Notes: generated by a model not told the origin, from the letters alone. 64,000 nt of DNA from JAKAAZ01 sp963817855 (GCA_963817855.1 CAWFQA010000001.1:62001-126000), one strand, 5' to 3'; positions 1-10,035 are shown, numbered from the stretch's first letter. Made by a program: numbers and translations.

Positions 1-55
1 GGATGGAGCGGGACTTCATTCGCCCAAACATTTTGAATCGCAGTCGAGTCATTCG

Positions 56-1405
56 ATGATGCCAGAGAGACTTCTCGCCGAGGCACCCGACGCCGCGTTC
101 CACGCGGACGCCAAACTGAAGCGCGTGATTGGGCCTTGGGGGCTGGGAGCTACTGCCGTCAACGTCGCGGTGGGAGCAGGAATCTTTGTCGTCCCTGCGT
201 TTGTGGCCGCCATTCTAGGGCCGGCCGCGATCGTGGCTTATTTCGTTTGCGGAATCGCCGTGGCGCTGGTGCTGACCTGCTACATCGAAATTGGAAGCTT
301 CGTGCAGCGTTCCGGGGGCGGCGTGGCCTATGTCGAAGAGGCGTTCGGGCCGCTGATGGGGTTCCTTGCCTGGGTGATGTACTCGGTGGGGTATGAGGTG
401 ATTGCGTGCGCCGCGCTGGCTGTTGCGCTGATCGGTTCATTGGCGATCTGGGCGCCGGCGCTGGGTCATGGCGTGCCTCGGGTTCTGACGTTGCTTGTGA
501 TATTCGGCGGGCTGGCCACGATCAACATCATTGGCGTTCGCCAGGGATTGCGCGTCGCTGTCGCGTCGACAATTGCCAAGCTGATCCCATTGCTGCTCGC
601 CATTGTCGCGGGAATATTTTTTGTGCACTGGCATCAACTGCGTTGGGCAGAATGGCCACCGGCGGCAAAGCTGGGCGAGGCATCGCTGATTCTGTTTTTT
701 GCTTTTCAGGGCATTGAAGAAGCGCTCGCGCCCAGTGCTGAAATTCGCGATCCGGCACGCACCGTGCCGCGAGCCATGTTTGGCGCAACCGGCACGGTGA
801 TTCTGCTGTATGTCGCGATGCAACTGGTAAGCCAGGGAGTGTTGGGCGATGAGCTGGCGCGCCAGACGACCGCACCCCTGGCGGCTGTGGCCGAAAGAAT
901 TGTCGGCGTGGCAGGAAGCACACTGGTGACGATCGGCGTCGCAGTGTCGATTTTTGGATCGCTGGCCGGCGGAATGTTGTCGACGCCGCGCGCATTTTTT
1001 CTGGCTGCGGAGGACGGGGCACTTCCGCGGGCCCTGGCGCGAGTTCATCCGCGGTTTCGCACGCCCCACGTCGCGATCATCACCGTGGCTACATTGATGT
1101 TTCTGCTGGCGGCATCAGGCGGATTCAAGCGACTCGCGATTCTTTCCAGCGCGTCGATTTTGTGCGTCTACCTGGCCATTTGCCTGGGCGCGCTGAAGCT
1201 GCGCTATACGCGCAAGCGAGTGCCCGGAGCCTTCCGCGCACCGGGCGGCCCGTTGATTGGAATTCTGGGTTCCATGGTGGTGATCTGGCTACTGTCGCAC
1301 TCGACCAAGCTGGAAGTGAGTGCGCTATCGGGAACGCTGGCACTCTCCATCGCCTACTTCTTTGTGCGGCGATGGTACCTGCGCCAGCGCGAAACCATCC
1401 GCTGA
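56..1405 (+). CDS. APC-superfamily amino acid permease
   Basis: The 449-residue protein is almost entirely hydrophobic with about twelve predicted membrane segments. The first segment contains GLGATAVNVAVGAGIFVVPA, the glycine-rich unwound helix 1 that binds the amino-acid amine/carboxylate in APC transporters, so it is probably a cytoplasmic-membrane amino acid or polyamine symporter or exchanger. The GGGVAYVEEAFG stretch (about residues 88-99) also fits the family. Substrate cannot be predicted. Two adjacent ATG codons (56 and 59) could serve as start and neither has a clear ribosome binding site; the window begins 55 bases upstream, so the promoter is not visible. It converges on accD, the stops being about 25 bases apart. 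Confidence 0.85.
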   Translation: MMPERLLAEAPDAAFHADAKLKRVIGPWGLGATAVNVAVGAGIFVVPAFVAAILGPAAIVAYFVCGIAVALVLTCYIEIGSFVQRSGGGVAYVEEAFGPLMGFLAWVMYSVGYEVIACAALAVALIGSLAIWAPALGHGVPRVLTLLVIFGGLATINIIGVRQGLRVAVASTIAKLIPLLLAIVAGIFFVHWHQLRWAEWPPAAKLGEASLILFFAFQGIEEALAPSAEIRDPARTVPRAMFGATGTVILLYVAMQLVSQGVLGDELARQTTAPLAAVAERIVGVAGSTLVTIGVAVSIFGSLAGGMLSTPRAFFLAAEDGALPRALARVHPRFRTPHVAIITVATLMFLLAASGGFKRLAILSSASILCVYLAICLGALKLRYTRKRVPGAFRAPGGPLIGILGSMVVIWLLSHSTKLEVSALSGTLALSIAYFFVRRWYLRQRETIR

Positions 1406-1430
1406 GTTGGCAATCGCGATCCGCTGCAGC

Positions 1431-2300
1431 CTAGACGTTGACGGCTACGTCGGTTGACGGCTGCATGAAGTCGAGGGCGCGGATGAGGTACTGCTTCATC
1501 TCTCTGCGGGGAACGACGGCGTCGAGCATTCCGTGTTCCAGCAAAAATTCCGATCGCTGAAAACCCTCCGGCAATTTCTGGCGAATGGTTTGCTCAATCA
1601 CGCGCGGACCGGCAAAACCGATCAGCGCATCGGGCTCGGCGACGTTGAGATCCCCGAGCATGGCGAAGCTGGCGGTGACGCCGCCGAAGGTTGGATCGGT
1701 GAGCACAGAGATGTAAGGGATTTTCGCATCGTCCATCAGCGCCAGACGCGCGGAAATCTTCGGCAACTGCATCAGGCTGACGATGCCCTCCATCATGCGA
1801 GCGCCACCCGATGTGGCGACGATGATGAGCGGATGGCGGGTTTCAAGCGAATGGTCGGCGGCGCGGCTGATGGTTTCTCCGACGACAGCGCCCATGCTGC
1901 CGCCAATGAAGGCATACTCCATCGCACTCAGGACGACGGGATGATGCCCCATGTTGCCGAGCGCGGTCAGGATGGCGTCATTCATTCCGGTATCGCGCCG
2001 CGCTTTATTCAGACGATCCTTATACGATTTCAGATCGGTAAATTGGAGCGGATCGGTGGAGCGCAACTCGGTATCGATCAGGCGGTAGCCAGGCTCCAGC
2101 AGGCTGGCGATGCGAGCGCGCGCTGAAAGTTTGAAGTGCTTGCCGCATTTTGGGCAGACGTTCAGATTGGCTTCCAGGTCGGCCTTCCATATGGTTTGGC
2201 CGCAGCCGTCGCACTTGGTCCACAGACCCTCGGTGCGGACACTCTTCTCCGACGTGGTCTCGATTTCGTTTTCGTTCTCGTTGCGTTTAAACCAGGACAT
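1431..2300 (-). CDS. accD: acetyl-CoA carboxylase carboxyltransferase subunit beta
   Basis: This 289-residue protein is the beta half of the carboxyltransferase that moves the carboxyl group from biotin to acetyl-CoA, giving malonyl-CoA for fatty acid synthesis. The N-terminal zinc ribbon is visible as C30-x2-C33 and C49-x2-C52. The crotonase-like domain follows, with GGSMGAVVGE and SGGARMMEG, the glycine-rich oxyanion segments of AccD. Length matches bacterial AccD. It reads in the same direction as cobO and rlmH upstream, but a degenerate palindromic repeat lies in the gap before it, so co-transcription is uncertain. accA is not in the window. Identification is secure. Confidence 0.97.
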   Translation of the reverse strand: MSWFKRNENENEIETTSEKSVRTEGLWTKCDGCGQTIWKADLEANLNVCPKCGKHFKLSARARIASLLEPGYRLIDTELRSTDPLQFTDLKSYKDRLNKARRDTGMNDAILTALGNMGHHPVVLSAMEYAFIGGSMGAVVGETISRAADHSLETRHPLIIVATSGGARMMEGIVSLMQLPKISARLALMDDAKIPYISVLTDPTFGGVTASFAMLGDLNVAEPDALIGFAGPRVIEQTIRQKLPEGFQRSEFLLEHGMLDAVVPRREMKQYLIRALDFMQPSTDVAVNV

Positions 2301-2331
2301 ATTGCATCCATCCTAAACTGCGTAGCAGAAA

Positions 2332-2364
2332 CTCAGGTCTCAAAATCGAGATCTGGGGCACCCG
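2332..2364. repeat. degenerate dispersed palindromic repeat (type A)
   Basis: A diverged copy of the hairpin repeat found at 10003, 31167 and 63635: CTCAGGTCTC, a short loop, then GAGATCTGGGGCACCCG. It lies between accD and cobO, where it could act as a transcription-attenuating or mRNA-stabilising hairpin; that role is inferred. Confidence 0.6.
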
Positions 2365-2390
2365 TGTTTTCTGATCCCGCATCCGGCTCG

Positions 2391-2927
2391 CTAATATTCG
2401 ATGCCGCGCTGGGCGAGAATTCCCTTCTGATAGGCGTGCTTCACTTCGCGCATCTCGGTCACGGTGTCGGCAATTTCAATCAGGCTTGGATGCGCGTTGC
2501 GACCGGTGAGGATGACGTGCACCATCTCCGGCTTTTGCTTCAACGCTTCCACGACCCGCGCCGGATCCAGCATGTTGTAGCCAATGGCATAGTTAATTTC
2601 GTCGAGGATCACCATATCCCAATCGCCGGAAAAAATGGCCTGGCGAGCCTCTTCCCATGCGGCGTCCACCATGCGGATATCTTCCGGATCGGTCTCCGCG
2701 CCGCCAATTTTTACGAAGCCGCGGCCCATCTGCTTCATAACCCAGTTGCCGCCGAAGGCCTGGACGGCATCGAGCTCGCCATAATGCCAGGAGCCTTTCA
2801 GGAATTGCAGCATCAACACGCGCATGCCATTGCCGACAGCGCGCAAGCCGGTGCCCATGGCGGCGGTTGTTTTCCCTTTGCCGGGACCTGTGTTGATCAG
2901 AATCAGTCCCCGTCTTTCGTCCGTCAT
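2391..2927 (-). CDS. cobO: cob(I)yrinic acid a,c-diamide adenosyltransferase
   Basis: The 178-residue cytoplasmic enzyme transfers the 5'-deoxyadenosyl group of ATP to the cobalt of corrinoids, making adenosylcobalamin precursors. The P-loop GPGKGKTT lies at residues 14-21, in the position typical of the CobO/BtuR/CobA family, followed by LMLQFLKGSW and the DMVILDEINYAI Walker-B-like segment. I start at the ATG at 2927 (MTDERRGL), because the ten residues encoded upstream do not resemble the family. No other cobalamin genes are nearby, so the enzyme may serve salvage. No cobalamin riboswitch is visible in the leader. Confidence 0.92.
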   Translation of the reverse strand: MTDERRGLILINTGPGKGKTTAAMGTGLRAVGNGMRVLMLQFLKGSWHYGELDAVQAFGGNWVMKQMGRGFVKIGGAETDPEDIRMVDAAWEEARQAIFSGDWDMVILDEINYAIGYNMLDPARVVEALKQKPEMVHVILTGRNAHPSLIEIADTVTEMREVKHAYQKGILAQRGIEY

Positions 2928-2995
2928 ACAATCAATGCCCTCATCCCACTCAAGCAAAAAGAGGTCTTGAATGGGGCACCCATGACCTTCGCGTC

Positions 2996-3460
2996 TTAAT
3001 GTCCTAAGTGATAGGGATGTCCTTCGACGATGGTGAAGGCGCGATAGATTTGTTCCGCGAGCACGACCGCAGCCAGCTCATGCGGCAAGGTCATCGGCCC
3101 CAGCGACAACACCAGCCAGTCGCGACGCGTAGTGGCTTCCTGCAGCACTGCTTCCGACCAGCCATCCGCCGGTCCAACGGCAAAGGTGAACAATTGAATG
3201 CCGCGATCCTGTTCGCGCTGCAGCCATTGCGCAAATGTTTCCGATGACCAGGTGCGCCCGCGATGATCCAGCAGAATCAGCATGGAGCGGGCGCGATTGC
3301 CGCGATTCCAAGCGGCAAAAAACTTTTCTTCGGTGGGGTAATGTTCTGTGCGGCAACCGCAGTGGCGCGCAATGCGCTGGCAATAGGCGGAATACATTTC
3401 GTCAGCGGCGGCCTGCTTGCCGGTGGTGCGCCGCCCGAGTGTGACCAGCTGAATTTCCAT
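2996..3460 (-). CDS. rlmH: 23S rRNA (pseudouridine1915-N3)-methyltransferase RlmH
   Basis: A 154-residue SPOUT-class methyltransferase that methylates pseudouridine 1915 in helix 69 of 23S rRNA. The trefoil-knot S-adenosylmethionine site is seen as LDHRGRTWSSETFAQWL, FAVGPADGWSE and LSLGPMTLPHELAAVVLAEQ, and the C-terminus EGHPYHLGH carries the family's invariant proline-tyrosine-histidine end. The knot motif has GPADG where many homologues have GGxxG, a conservative change. It is upstream of cobO in the same direction, with about 68 bases between that include a half-copy of the dispersed repeat (GGGGCACCCAT near 2972). In many bacteria rlmH travels with rsfS and nadD; here that pair is 5.5 kb away. 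Confidence 0.95.
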   Translation of the reverse strand: MEIQLVTLGRRTTGKQAAADEMYSAYCQRIARHCGCRTEHYPTEEKFFAAWNRGNRARSMLILLDHRGRTWSSETFAQWLQREQDRGIQLFTFAVGPADGWSEAVLQEATTRRDWLVLSLGPMTLPHELAAVVLAEQIYRAFTIVEGHPYHLGH

Positions 3461-4058
3461 CCTTCCGATACTTTACTGGAGTTTTGTGTCTGGATGCGAA
3501 AGGTCCGTTGGGGAAATGGCGAGATTGCGACCGGCGGGCAGGCTGCAGGAAAGGGTAAAACCGCGGCAACGCGTGGCAATTTGGACATGATGACGATGGA
3601 GTTGAGGATGGGAAGTTTGCGGGTGCCGCAGTGGGCGCTAACCGATAGTTATCATTATGTTGTCTACCCGACGGAACATTTTGCAGGAGCAAAATCGAGC
3701 TTTCTATTATTTTTCATATTCTTATTTCTTTAATACCATAAATCTCATTGATGGTCAGTGGTAATCGAGGGCGTAACCGATTGATTTTAAAATTTATTAT
3801 GTCTGGCCTAAGAATTGCTTATTTTACGCTTCAGGGGGAAATCCGACAGTTTGTCGTGTCCACGACCTTCCGCCGACTTCTTCCTCGAGTCCACCGTGTG
3901 TTTTAAGACTTGAATGGGTAGGAGCCGCATCACAGTATTTCAGGAAAGATGAAGTGCCGTTGATAAACGACGCCCGCAAGGGCGTCCAAGTGTTTCACGA
4001 AGATAGGCGCGGGACCGGTTTCCGGCTCGCGAACTAACGAAGCAAGAGAGGGAATTCA
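3461..4058 (+). promoter_or_regulatory. 598-base intergenic leader of TonB receptor with GNRA-type hairpin
   Basis: No gene is supported here. The middle part (about 3690-3840) is AT-rich compared with the rest of the window and probably holds divergent promoters for rlmH and the receptor gene; no convincing -35/-10 pair was found. A perfect hairpin GACGCCC-GCAA-GGGCGTC lies at 3970-3987, 71 bases before the receptor start, in what would be the 5' untranslated leader. It lacks a U-tract, so it looks like an RNA structural element, not a terminator. The receptor start is preceded by GAGAGGG. Confidence 0.45.
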
Positions 4059-7000
4059 ATGCAATTTCGACACAATGGCTGGATCCACACCGCGGTCACT
4101 TTCGCAATGCTGCTGGGAGCAGCGGTGTTGATTCAAAGTTTTCAACCGATCGCATTCGCCCAATCGCTCACCGCGGGCGATATTTCCGGCCACGTGACGG
4201 ACCCGACCGGGGCGGCGATTCCGGGTGCGACAGTCGTCCTGAAGAACGAGGGGACGGGCGCGACCTATACCAGCACGACAAACGCAGGCGGCGGCTACCA
4301 TACGGCCCTGCTGCAGCCCGGTACGTATTCCATTACTGTGACCAGCGCGGGTTTTCAAACCGCTGCGACCACCACGCACGTTTCTACCGGCGCGGTAGCG
4401 AACGGCGACGTCAAGATGACGCTGGGTAAATCCACCCAGACTGTGACGGTCACGGCAGCGGAACCGCTGCTGAACACGGAAAATGCCGACATCACCACAA
4501 CATTCAATACAGAGCAGGTCCAGAGGCTGCCGAATCCGGGCAACGATCTGACCTTCGTCGCACAGACCGCTCCTGGTTCTGTCATGAACACCACGACGAA
4601 CAGCAATGGCGCCTTCTTCGGTTACGGAAATTTTTCTTCGTTCGGTCTGCCGGCCACGTCGAACACCTTCACGGTCAACGGCATGTATGAGAATGACCCC
4701 TTCCTGAACCTGAACAACTCCGGTGCAACCAACCTGCTGCTGGGCAATAATATGATTGCCTCGGTCACGGTGGTCAGCAATGCCTACGGAGCGCAGTATG
4801 GCGGTCTGGGCGGCGCGCAGGTGAATGAAATCACCAAGTCGGGAACCAATCAATTCCACGGAAACGCAGTGTATTGGTGGAACGGCCGCGCGATGAACGC
4901 GAACGGATATTTCAACAACCAGACTGGTACCCCGCGGCCATTCGACAATGTGAACCAGTATGCCGCGTCGGTCGGTGGTCCTATCATCAAGAACAAGACG
5001 TTCTTCTTCGGCGATTATGAAGGCCTGCGAGTCGTCATTCCGGTCACCAACGTCGTGACTGCTCCCAGCCCAAATTACATAAGCTGCTTAACGACCGGGC
5101 AGCCTACACCTGCCACCGGAACGCCCTGCAACGTTCCAAATCCCATTAACGCGAAAAGTTTTCCGTTCGGCATACCGCAAGCACCGGCAAGTGAAATTCC
5201 AATCTATAAGCAGATTCTGGGCGTGTATCAAGCGACACCCGGATACAGCACAGCAGCCGTTTCACCAAACGATCCAAATGTCGTCACCTTCAGCACGAAC
5301 GCCGGCAACTTTACTCATGAGTGGCTCTTTGAAGGACGTATCGACCAGCACATTGGCGAAAAGGATTCCTTGTATGGCACTTATGACATGGATCGGGGCC
5401 TGCAGGCCACCTACACGGATCCTCTCAACCCGATCTTCAATGCCTTCAGTGTTCAACCGCAATATTCCGGCCAGTTGGGTGAAACGCACGTCTTCACCCC
5501 AAACATTACCAACCAGTTCACCTTTGCCGCGCTCTACTACTCCGCGATCTTTACCAATCAGAATCTCGACGCGTCCAAAGCGCTGGTTCCGGGGACGGTG
5601 GCGTGGATCGATGGATCGTTTAATCTTCTTGGTGGTTTGAATTACCTCTGGCCCCAAGGTCGCAACGTCACCAACTATCAGTTCATTGATGACGTCAGCA
5701 TCATCAAGGGCAGGAACAGCTTCAAATTCGGATACTACTTCCGCCGAGACGACGTGACCGACTACAGCCCGGGGATAGAAACTACGCCAGAAATCTATGC
5801 GACCGAGGCGAGCTTCGCCGGCGTCAGCCCGTACGGCGGACCGGATGCCCCGCCGCCAGTGGCCATCCCACCGTCGTTTGACCGTTATAAACAGTTCTAC
5901 CCACAGCGGCCGACCCAGCCTGTAGCCCTGTACAACGAGGCAGGGTATTTCCAGGATGAATGGAAGCCGGTGCCAAACCTGACTGTCACCGCGGCGGTGC
6001 GTGTCGAACAAAATTCCAATCCCGTCTGCCAGACGAATTGCTTTGCGACCTTCGGCAGCGATTTCGCCGCGGTCAGCACAGATCCGACGACTGCGTACAA
6101 CTCGATGATTGTCTCTGATAAACATCAAGCCTTCCGCAGCTTCCAGAAGTTCTCCATTCAACCGCGTATCGGCTTTGCGTGGTCGCCAATGGGAGACGGA
6201 ACCTCTACAGTGATTCGCGGCGGCTTCGGCATGTTCACCGATGCTTTCCCGGCGACCGTTGCGGACGCCGTGCTAAACAATACTCCGGTCAACAATGGCT
6301 TTACGATCTTTGGTCCGGCTTACAACTACCCGACCCCGAGTGCGATCGGCGTAAATCCCGCCGACCCGACCAGCGGCGAGACTGTGACCTCTGGCTCGAA
6401 TGCGGCTCTGCAAGCCGGATTTGCAAATGGTGCCAGCTACTCCACGCTGTCGACTACCGTTGTTGGTTTTGGGGCGCCCAGCTTCACCAATCCCTACCAC
6501 AAGCTGGACTACCCGACGTATGAGGAGTGGAACCTGGAAGTGCAGCGCCAGTTCGGACGCAGCACCGTGCTCGACATTAACTACGTGGGAGACAGGGGCT
6601 ATCACGCGCCAAACTTGAACGACGGAGTGAACGCGTATGGCGCTCCGACGGGCTTTAGCGGTATTGACGGCGCAACTGCGCCCAATCCCTCGTTCAGCCA
6701 GGTCACCGAGGTGTACAGCAACGCCGTATCTAACTACAACGGCATCACGGCGTCGAGTCGTTCACCGGTCGAAATCACTGTTGCTGCAACTCAATTACAC
6801 CTGGAGCCACGCGCTGGATGAAATTTCCAACGGGGGTCAGTTGCCGTTCAATGCCGGCCAAAGCCAGCTTGATCAGACAGATCCGTTCAACCTATCGTAC
6901 AACTATGGCAACGCAGACTACGATGTTCGCCACAACATCACTGCAAGCTATGTCTATACCGTTCCCTACTGGCGTGGTCCGCATGCCATCACCGACGGCT

Positions 7001-7523
7001 GGCAGATTACTGGCACTGTCTTCCATCACACGGGTTTTCCGTTCACTATCACCGACACCGATGTAAGCAACCAGATTGTGAATTACGCTGGCTTTACGAT
7101 TTACGCCCACCAGTTAAACAACGTACATAGCTGCGGATCGAGCGCAGTATTGAACACAGTCACCTTCAGCGGAACGCCGTGCGCATTTACAAATCCAGCC
7201 AACTACACGACACCAACCGCCTTTGGGCAGCAGGAACGTAACCAGGTGTTTGCGCCTGCCTACACCGATACCGATATGGCGATTTTGAAGAGCTTCGCCA
7301 TTCCGAAACTGGGAGTCGGCGAAGTTCTTGGTCGGCGTACAGTTCTTCAATCTGTTTCAACCACCCGAACTTCGCCAGCCCGAGTTCTGACATCGACTCG
7401 AGCAACTCCACCGCAGGCTTCATCACCGCGACGGTCAACACTCCGACCAGCATTCTGGGTTCCGGCCTGGGTGGCGATGCATCGCCTCGATTGATTCAGA
7501 TCAAGGGTGAGTTCAATTTCTAG
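4059..7523 (+). CDS. Oar-like TonB-dependent receptor (three +1 frame breaks)
   Basis: The joined reading gives an outer-membrane receptor of about 1150 residues. A signal peptide (ends IAFAQS) leads into a carboxypeptidase-regulatory-like beta-sandwich (GDISGHVTDPTGAAIPGATV), a plug domain (GGLGGAQVNEITKSGTNQFHG) and a beta barrel ending in KGEFNF with the usual terminal aromatic. This is the typical acidobacterial Oar-like group, thought to import large glycans, peptides or siderophores. The frame breaks three times, each needing removal of one base: near 6756 (TASSRS should continue as VVHRSKSLLLQLNYTWSHAL), near 7321 (before KFLVGVQFFNLF) and in a TTT run at 7355-7357 (before NHPNFASP). 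Downstream coding is otherwise well conserved, so sequencing error is likelier than decay. A strong terminator follows. Confidence 0.85.
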
Positions 7524-7546
7524 GGACGAACCCGGCAGCAATTGAA

Positions 7547-7580
7547 AAAGAGGAAGCCTTCGGGCTTCCTCTTTATTTTC
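7547..7580 (+). terminator. rho-independent terminator of TonB receptor gene
   Basis: A perfect 12-bp stem (AAAGAGGAAGCC, loop TTCG, GGCTTCCTCTTT) is followed by ATTTTC, 24 bases after the receptor stop codon. The UUCG tetraloop and T-rich tail are classic intrinsic terminator features. Confidence 0.9.
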
Positions 7581-7792
7581 TGGTAAGATTCGAGCGGCTT
7601 GAAGAGACATCCATGATTGCCATATTCACAGCGTTGTCCATCCCGAGCCCTTCGACTTCGCTCAGGGCAGGCTCCGTCGAGAGACCTGCGGTTGCTGCTG
7701 GATCGGCTGACAGACTGCAGGCTCCTCCACTCTGTCGTGCGGATGTTTGCTCGAAATGACGGGGTATTTTCGCGGTCAGCTATCTTCTTGCC

Positions 7793-8421
7793 CTAATTTG
7801 CCTGCAAGGCGACGGCGATGCGGGTTCCGTGATCGAGCTTGATGTCGCTGTGGCTGGATCGCAGGGTTCCCGATTCCAGCGAAACATCCTTCATGCTGCT
7901 GCCCGTGTCCACGGTCTCACCCGCTCCTCCGGTATTGTCGATGCTCTGCCCGGTCTCGCCAGCAGTCATCATCGTATTTTTCGTGGATGCGGAAGGCAGG
8001 TTGGCCGCGCTTGCGCCGCCGCCTGAAATGTAGGGCTTGGGAGCGACGCCGACCACGACTCCGTGAATGGCAATGGGAGACGCCTTCTTGCTCGGCATCA
8101 CCTGGTCAAAGGAGATCGTCACTGAGGCGGTTCCTCCACCCGACGACTTGGACTGCACGGCGGTCACTTTTCCATTGAGAATCGCGCCTCTGGGAACCGT
8201 GCTCCCGTTCGCAAGCGTTGTATCTGCCAGGGTTTTGGCTGCGACTGCCTCGCCTACGGTTGCTTTTTTTGTGTCGAGCTTGCTGGTGATCTCCGCGGAA
8301 AGAGTGCCGCTTGCGGTCGGATACGCAGAATTGCCCGCTTGCAATGCAAACGCTGGAGCGCGACAACACCAGTGCCAATTATGGTGGCTGCGACCAAGGC
8401 CAAAAGTTGAACTTTTCTCAT
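7793..8421 (-). CDS. conserved exported protein of unknown function (one frame break)
   Basis: I start at the ATG at 8421, preceded by AGAGGGG. It opens a signal peptide (MRKVQLLALVAATIIGTGVV). The mature part is then in another frame, so a base appears to be missing near 8351-8363; the protein continues PAFALQAGNSAYPTASG. The mature domain (about 185 residues) is rich in Ser, Thr, Ala and Gly, with ANGSTVPRGAILNGKVTAVQ and ASVTISFDQV, a beta-rich pattern common in acidobacterial exported proteins. No enzymatic motif is visible. It is upstream of the TonB receptor terminator on the opposite strand and downstream of rsfS in the same direction. Function unknown; periplasmic location is inferred from the signal peptide. 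Confidence 0.65.
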
Positions 8422-8501
8422 GTGGGCCCCTCTGAGGTTCACTCTCTGCTTTGAGATGACTCCAAGTTTCCACTCGAGTATCTGGCATTGCATCATCGCT
8501 G

Positions 8502-9123
8502 TCAAAGACGTTTTTTGCGTTTCGAAGCGGCTTTGCGCGGCTTCGATCTCGAAACGATTTTAGCGGTAGCCTTGGTTGCTTTTCCTTTGGACGGCTTCGC
8601 GGGAGTCGTCTTGCTGACCTTCTTCGCGGCGACTGTTTTTACCGCAGCGTTTCTTGACTGCCTTCTTTGTGGCGATCTTTTTTGCTGGGGCCTTCCTGGC
8701 GGCGACTTTTTTGGCAGCCTGCTTCTTGCGGACCGCTGAGACGCGCCTGGTCAATGAGGCCTTCAGTTCTTCCAGATCGAGTGTGGTCGCAGTCTTGCGG
8801 AGCCGCTCAATGTGATAGAAATCGCGCTTCTCCTCTGAAAAGATGTGGACGACAAAATCGACGTAGTCGAGGAGAATCCATTCTCCCTGGCGATAGCCTT
8901 CGATTGAGTTGGGGCGAGTGTTGAAGTCGCGCTCCATTCGCTCCTCGACCGCGGTGGCGATGGCCTGGTTCTGGCGGTCGTTGGTGCCGCTGCAGATCAG
9001 GAAATAGTCTGTGAAGCCGGAGTCCGCGGGGTCCAGTTCCAGGATGCGAATCTGCTCGGCTTTCTTGTCTTCACAGGCGGCAGCGGCGGCCGCAACCATG
9101 CGGCGGATTTCTGTTTTCATCAT
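8502..9123 (-). CDS. rsfS: ribosome silencing factor RsfS with lysine/alanine-rich tail (one +1 frame break)
   Basis: Residues 1 to about 120 are the RsfS/DUF143 domain, which binds ribosomal protein uL14 and blocks subunit joining when nutrients are low: AEQIRILELD, FTDYFLICSGTN, RQNQAIATAVEER, WILLDYVDFVVHIFSEEKRDFY. RsfS usually ends soon after this. Here it continues for about 85 residues of AAKKVAARKAPAKK-type sequence resembling histone H1/AlgP tails. One extra base near 8651-8653 (an AAA run on the coding strand) breaks the frame; removing it restores the tail, which ends KPRKAASKRKKRL at a TGA at 8502. I start at the first of two ATGs (9123). It lies about 100 bases downstream of nadD in the same direction, the usual nadD-rsfS order. 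Confidence 0.88.
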
Positions 9124-9205
9124 GCGATCGTGCAATCTCCCTGGTGCGCGTTGAATTGTGTTCGCCCTCTCATCGTAATGCATTTCGTCGTGCAAGCCCC
9201 TACTA

Positions 9206-9238
9206 TCCCACCCTAGCTGCGCTAGGATGGGGCACCCA
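9206..9238. repeat. dispersed palindromic repeat (type B)
   Basis: TCCCACCCTAGC, short loop, GCTAGGATGGGGCACCCA. The stem overlaps the last codons and stop of nadD (stop at 9222-9224), so it may end nadD transcription or stabilise its 3' end. It shares the GGGGCACCCA tail with the other copies. Confidence 0.7.
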
Positions 9239-9969
9239 GAACACTCCACGAGTGATAGATCCTGGTCTTGGCGATATAGTTCCGCACTGGCGCGGGCAAC
9301 AGATCGAGGTCGGGCTGGCCGCGGTCGAGCGCGGCGCGCAGCTCCGTGGCGGAAATATCTTGCTGCAGGTCGGGTAAAAACCAGACGCGAGTCGAGGCGG
9401 CGTCGGGGTGGTGCAGCGTCAGATCGCAGGCGGGGAAGGCTGCCGGAGGCATGGTTCGCAGTGTCGATGTTGCCCGAACCCCGCTCGAACTTGGTTTCGG
9501 AAGGAAGCGCGGCTTCTGCGCCGAGCAGCGAAAAACCTGGCCGAGCGGCGACAATCCAGTCGGAAAGCGCCAGCAATCGAGGCGCCTGGAACCACTGGCC
9601 AATGTCCAGCCAGCTATCGGCTCCCAGCAGCGTAAACAGCTGCGTCGGCTCCGGTTCTGCAACGAGTGATGCGCGCAGACGACTGAGAGTTTCGACCGTA
9701 TAGTTGGGGCGCGGTGGGTTTGCCGCTTCGCGATGCGGAGCGTCCAGCAAAGACGGAATGAAGCGCGGATCGGCCTGGGTGGCGAGCGCCGTCATGGTAT
9801 AGCGATGCAGAAATTCGGTAGCCGGAAATTTGCTCTTAAAAGGCTGCTGGGCCGCGGGAGCGAACAGCACCCGGTCAAGCGCGAAGAGGTCCGCAGCCGC
9901 CGTGGCGATGGCGAGATGTCCCCGGTGCGGGGGATCAAAACTGCCGCCGAAAAAAGCGATGCGCCTCAT
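9222..9969 (-). CDS. nadD: nicotinate-nucleotide adenylyltransferase (one +1 frame break)
   Basis: NadD joins nicotinate mononucleotide and ATP to make deamido-NAD, an essential step of NAD synthesis. The start at 9969 has a good site (GAGAGGA). The nucleotidyltransferase motif is GGSFDPPHRGHLAIA (residues 7-21), followed by FKSKFPATEFLHRYTMTALA and ADSWLDIGQWFQAPRLLAL. The second half, with the family motif ISATELRAAL and VRNYIAKTRIY, is in the next frame. One extra base in a CCCC/GGGG run at 9479-9482 explains this and needs removal; uncorrected, the frame runs on into rsfS and gives a false nadD-rsfS fusion. The joined product of about 248 residues is slightly long for NadD. It lies between obgE and rsfS. 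Confidence 0.9.
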
Positions 9970-10002
9970 CTGATTCCTCTCGCTGGCATCCCGGACAGTA
10001 AA

Positions 10003-10035
10003 CCCAGGTCTCAGGTGCGAGACCTGGGGCACCCA
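10003..10035. repeat. dispersed palindromic repeat (type A)
   Basis: CCCAGGTCTC, loop AGGTGC, GAGACCTGGGGCACCCA. A perfect inverted repeat of about 10 bp in the leader between obgE and nadD, 34 bases before the nadD start. It can be read through in frame with nadD, which creates a false N-terminal extension in simple gene calls. Confidence 0.8.

Noticed and set aside
2136..2999. A 287-codon plus-strand frame across accD, the gap and cobO
   Set aside because: It overlaps two conserved genes on the minus strand and shows no domain.
4059..7523. Calling the first TonB receptor a pseudogene
   Set aside because: The frame breaks resemble those in essential genes of the same window, and the coding pattern is conserved across each break, so error is the simpler explanation.
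8560..10032. A single 490-codon frame reading as a NadD-RsfS fusion protein
   Set aside because: The middle part is low-complexity arginine/proline-rich frame-shifted sequence, while the conserved NadD C-terminus lies in the next frame and rsfS has its own ATGs and ribosome binding site. The fusion results from one extra base near 9480.
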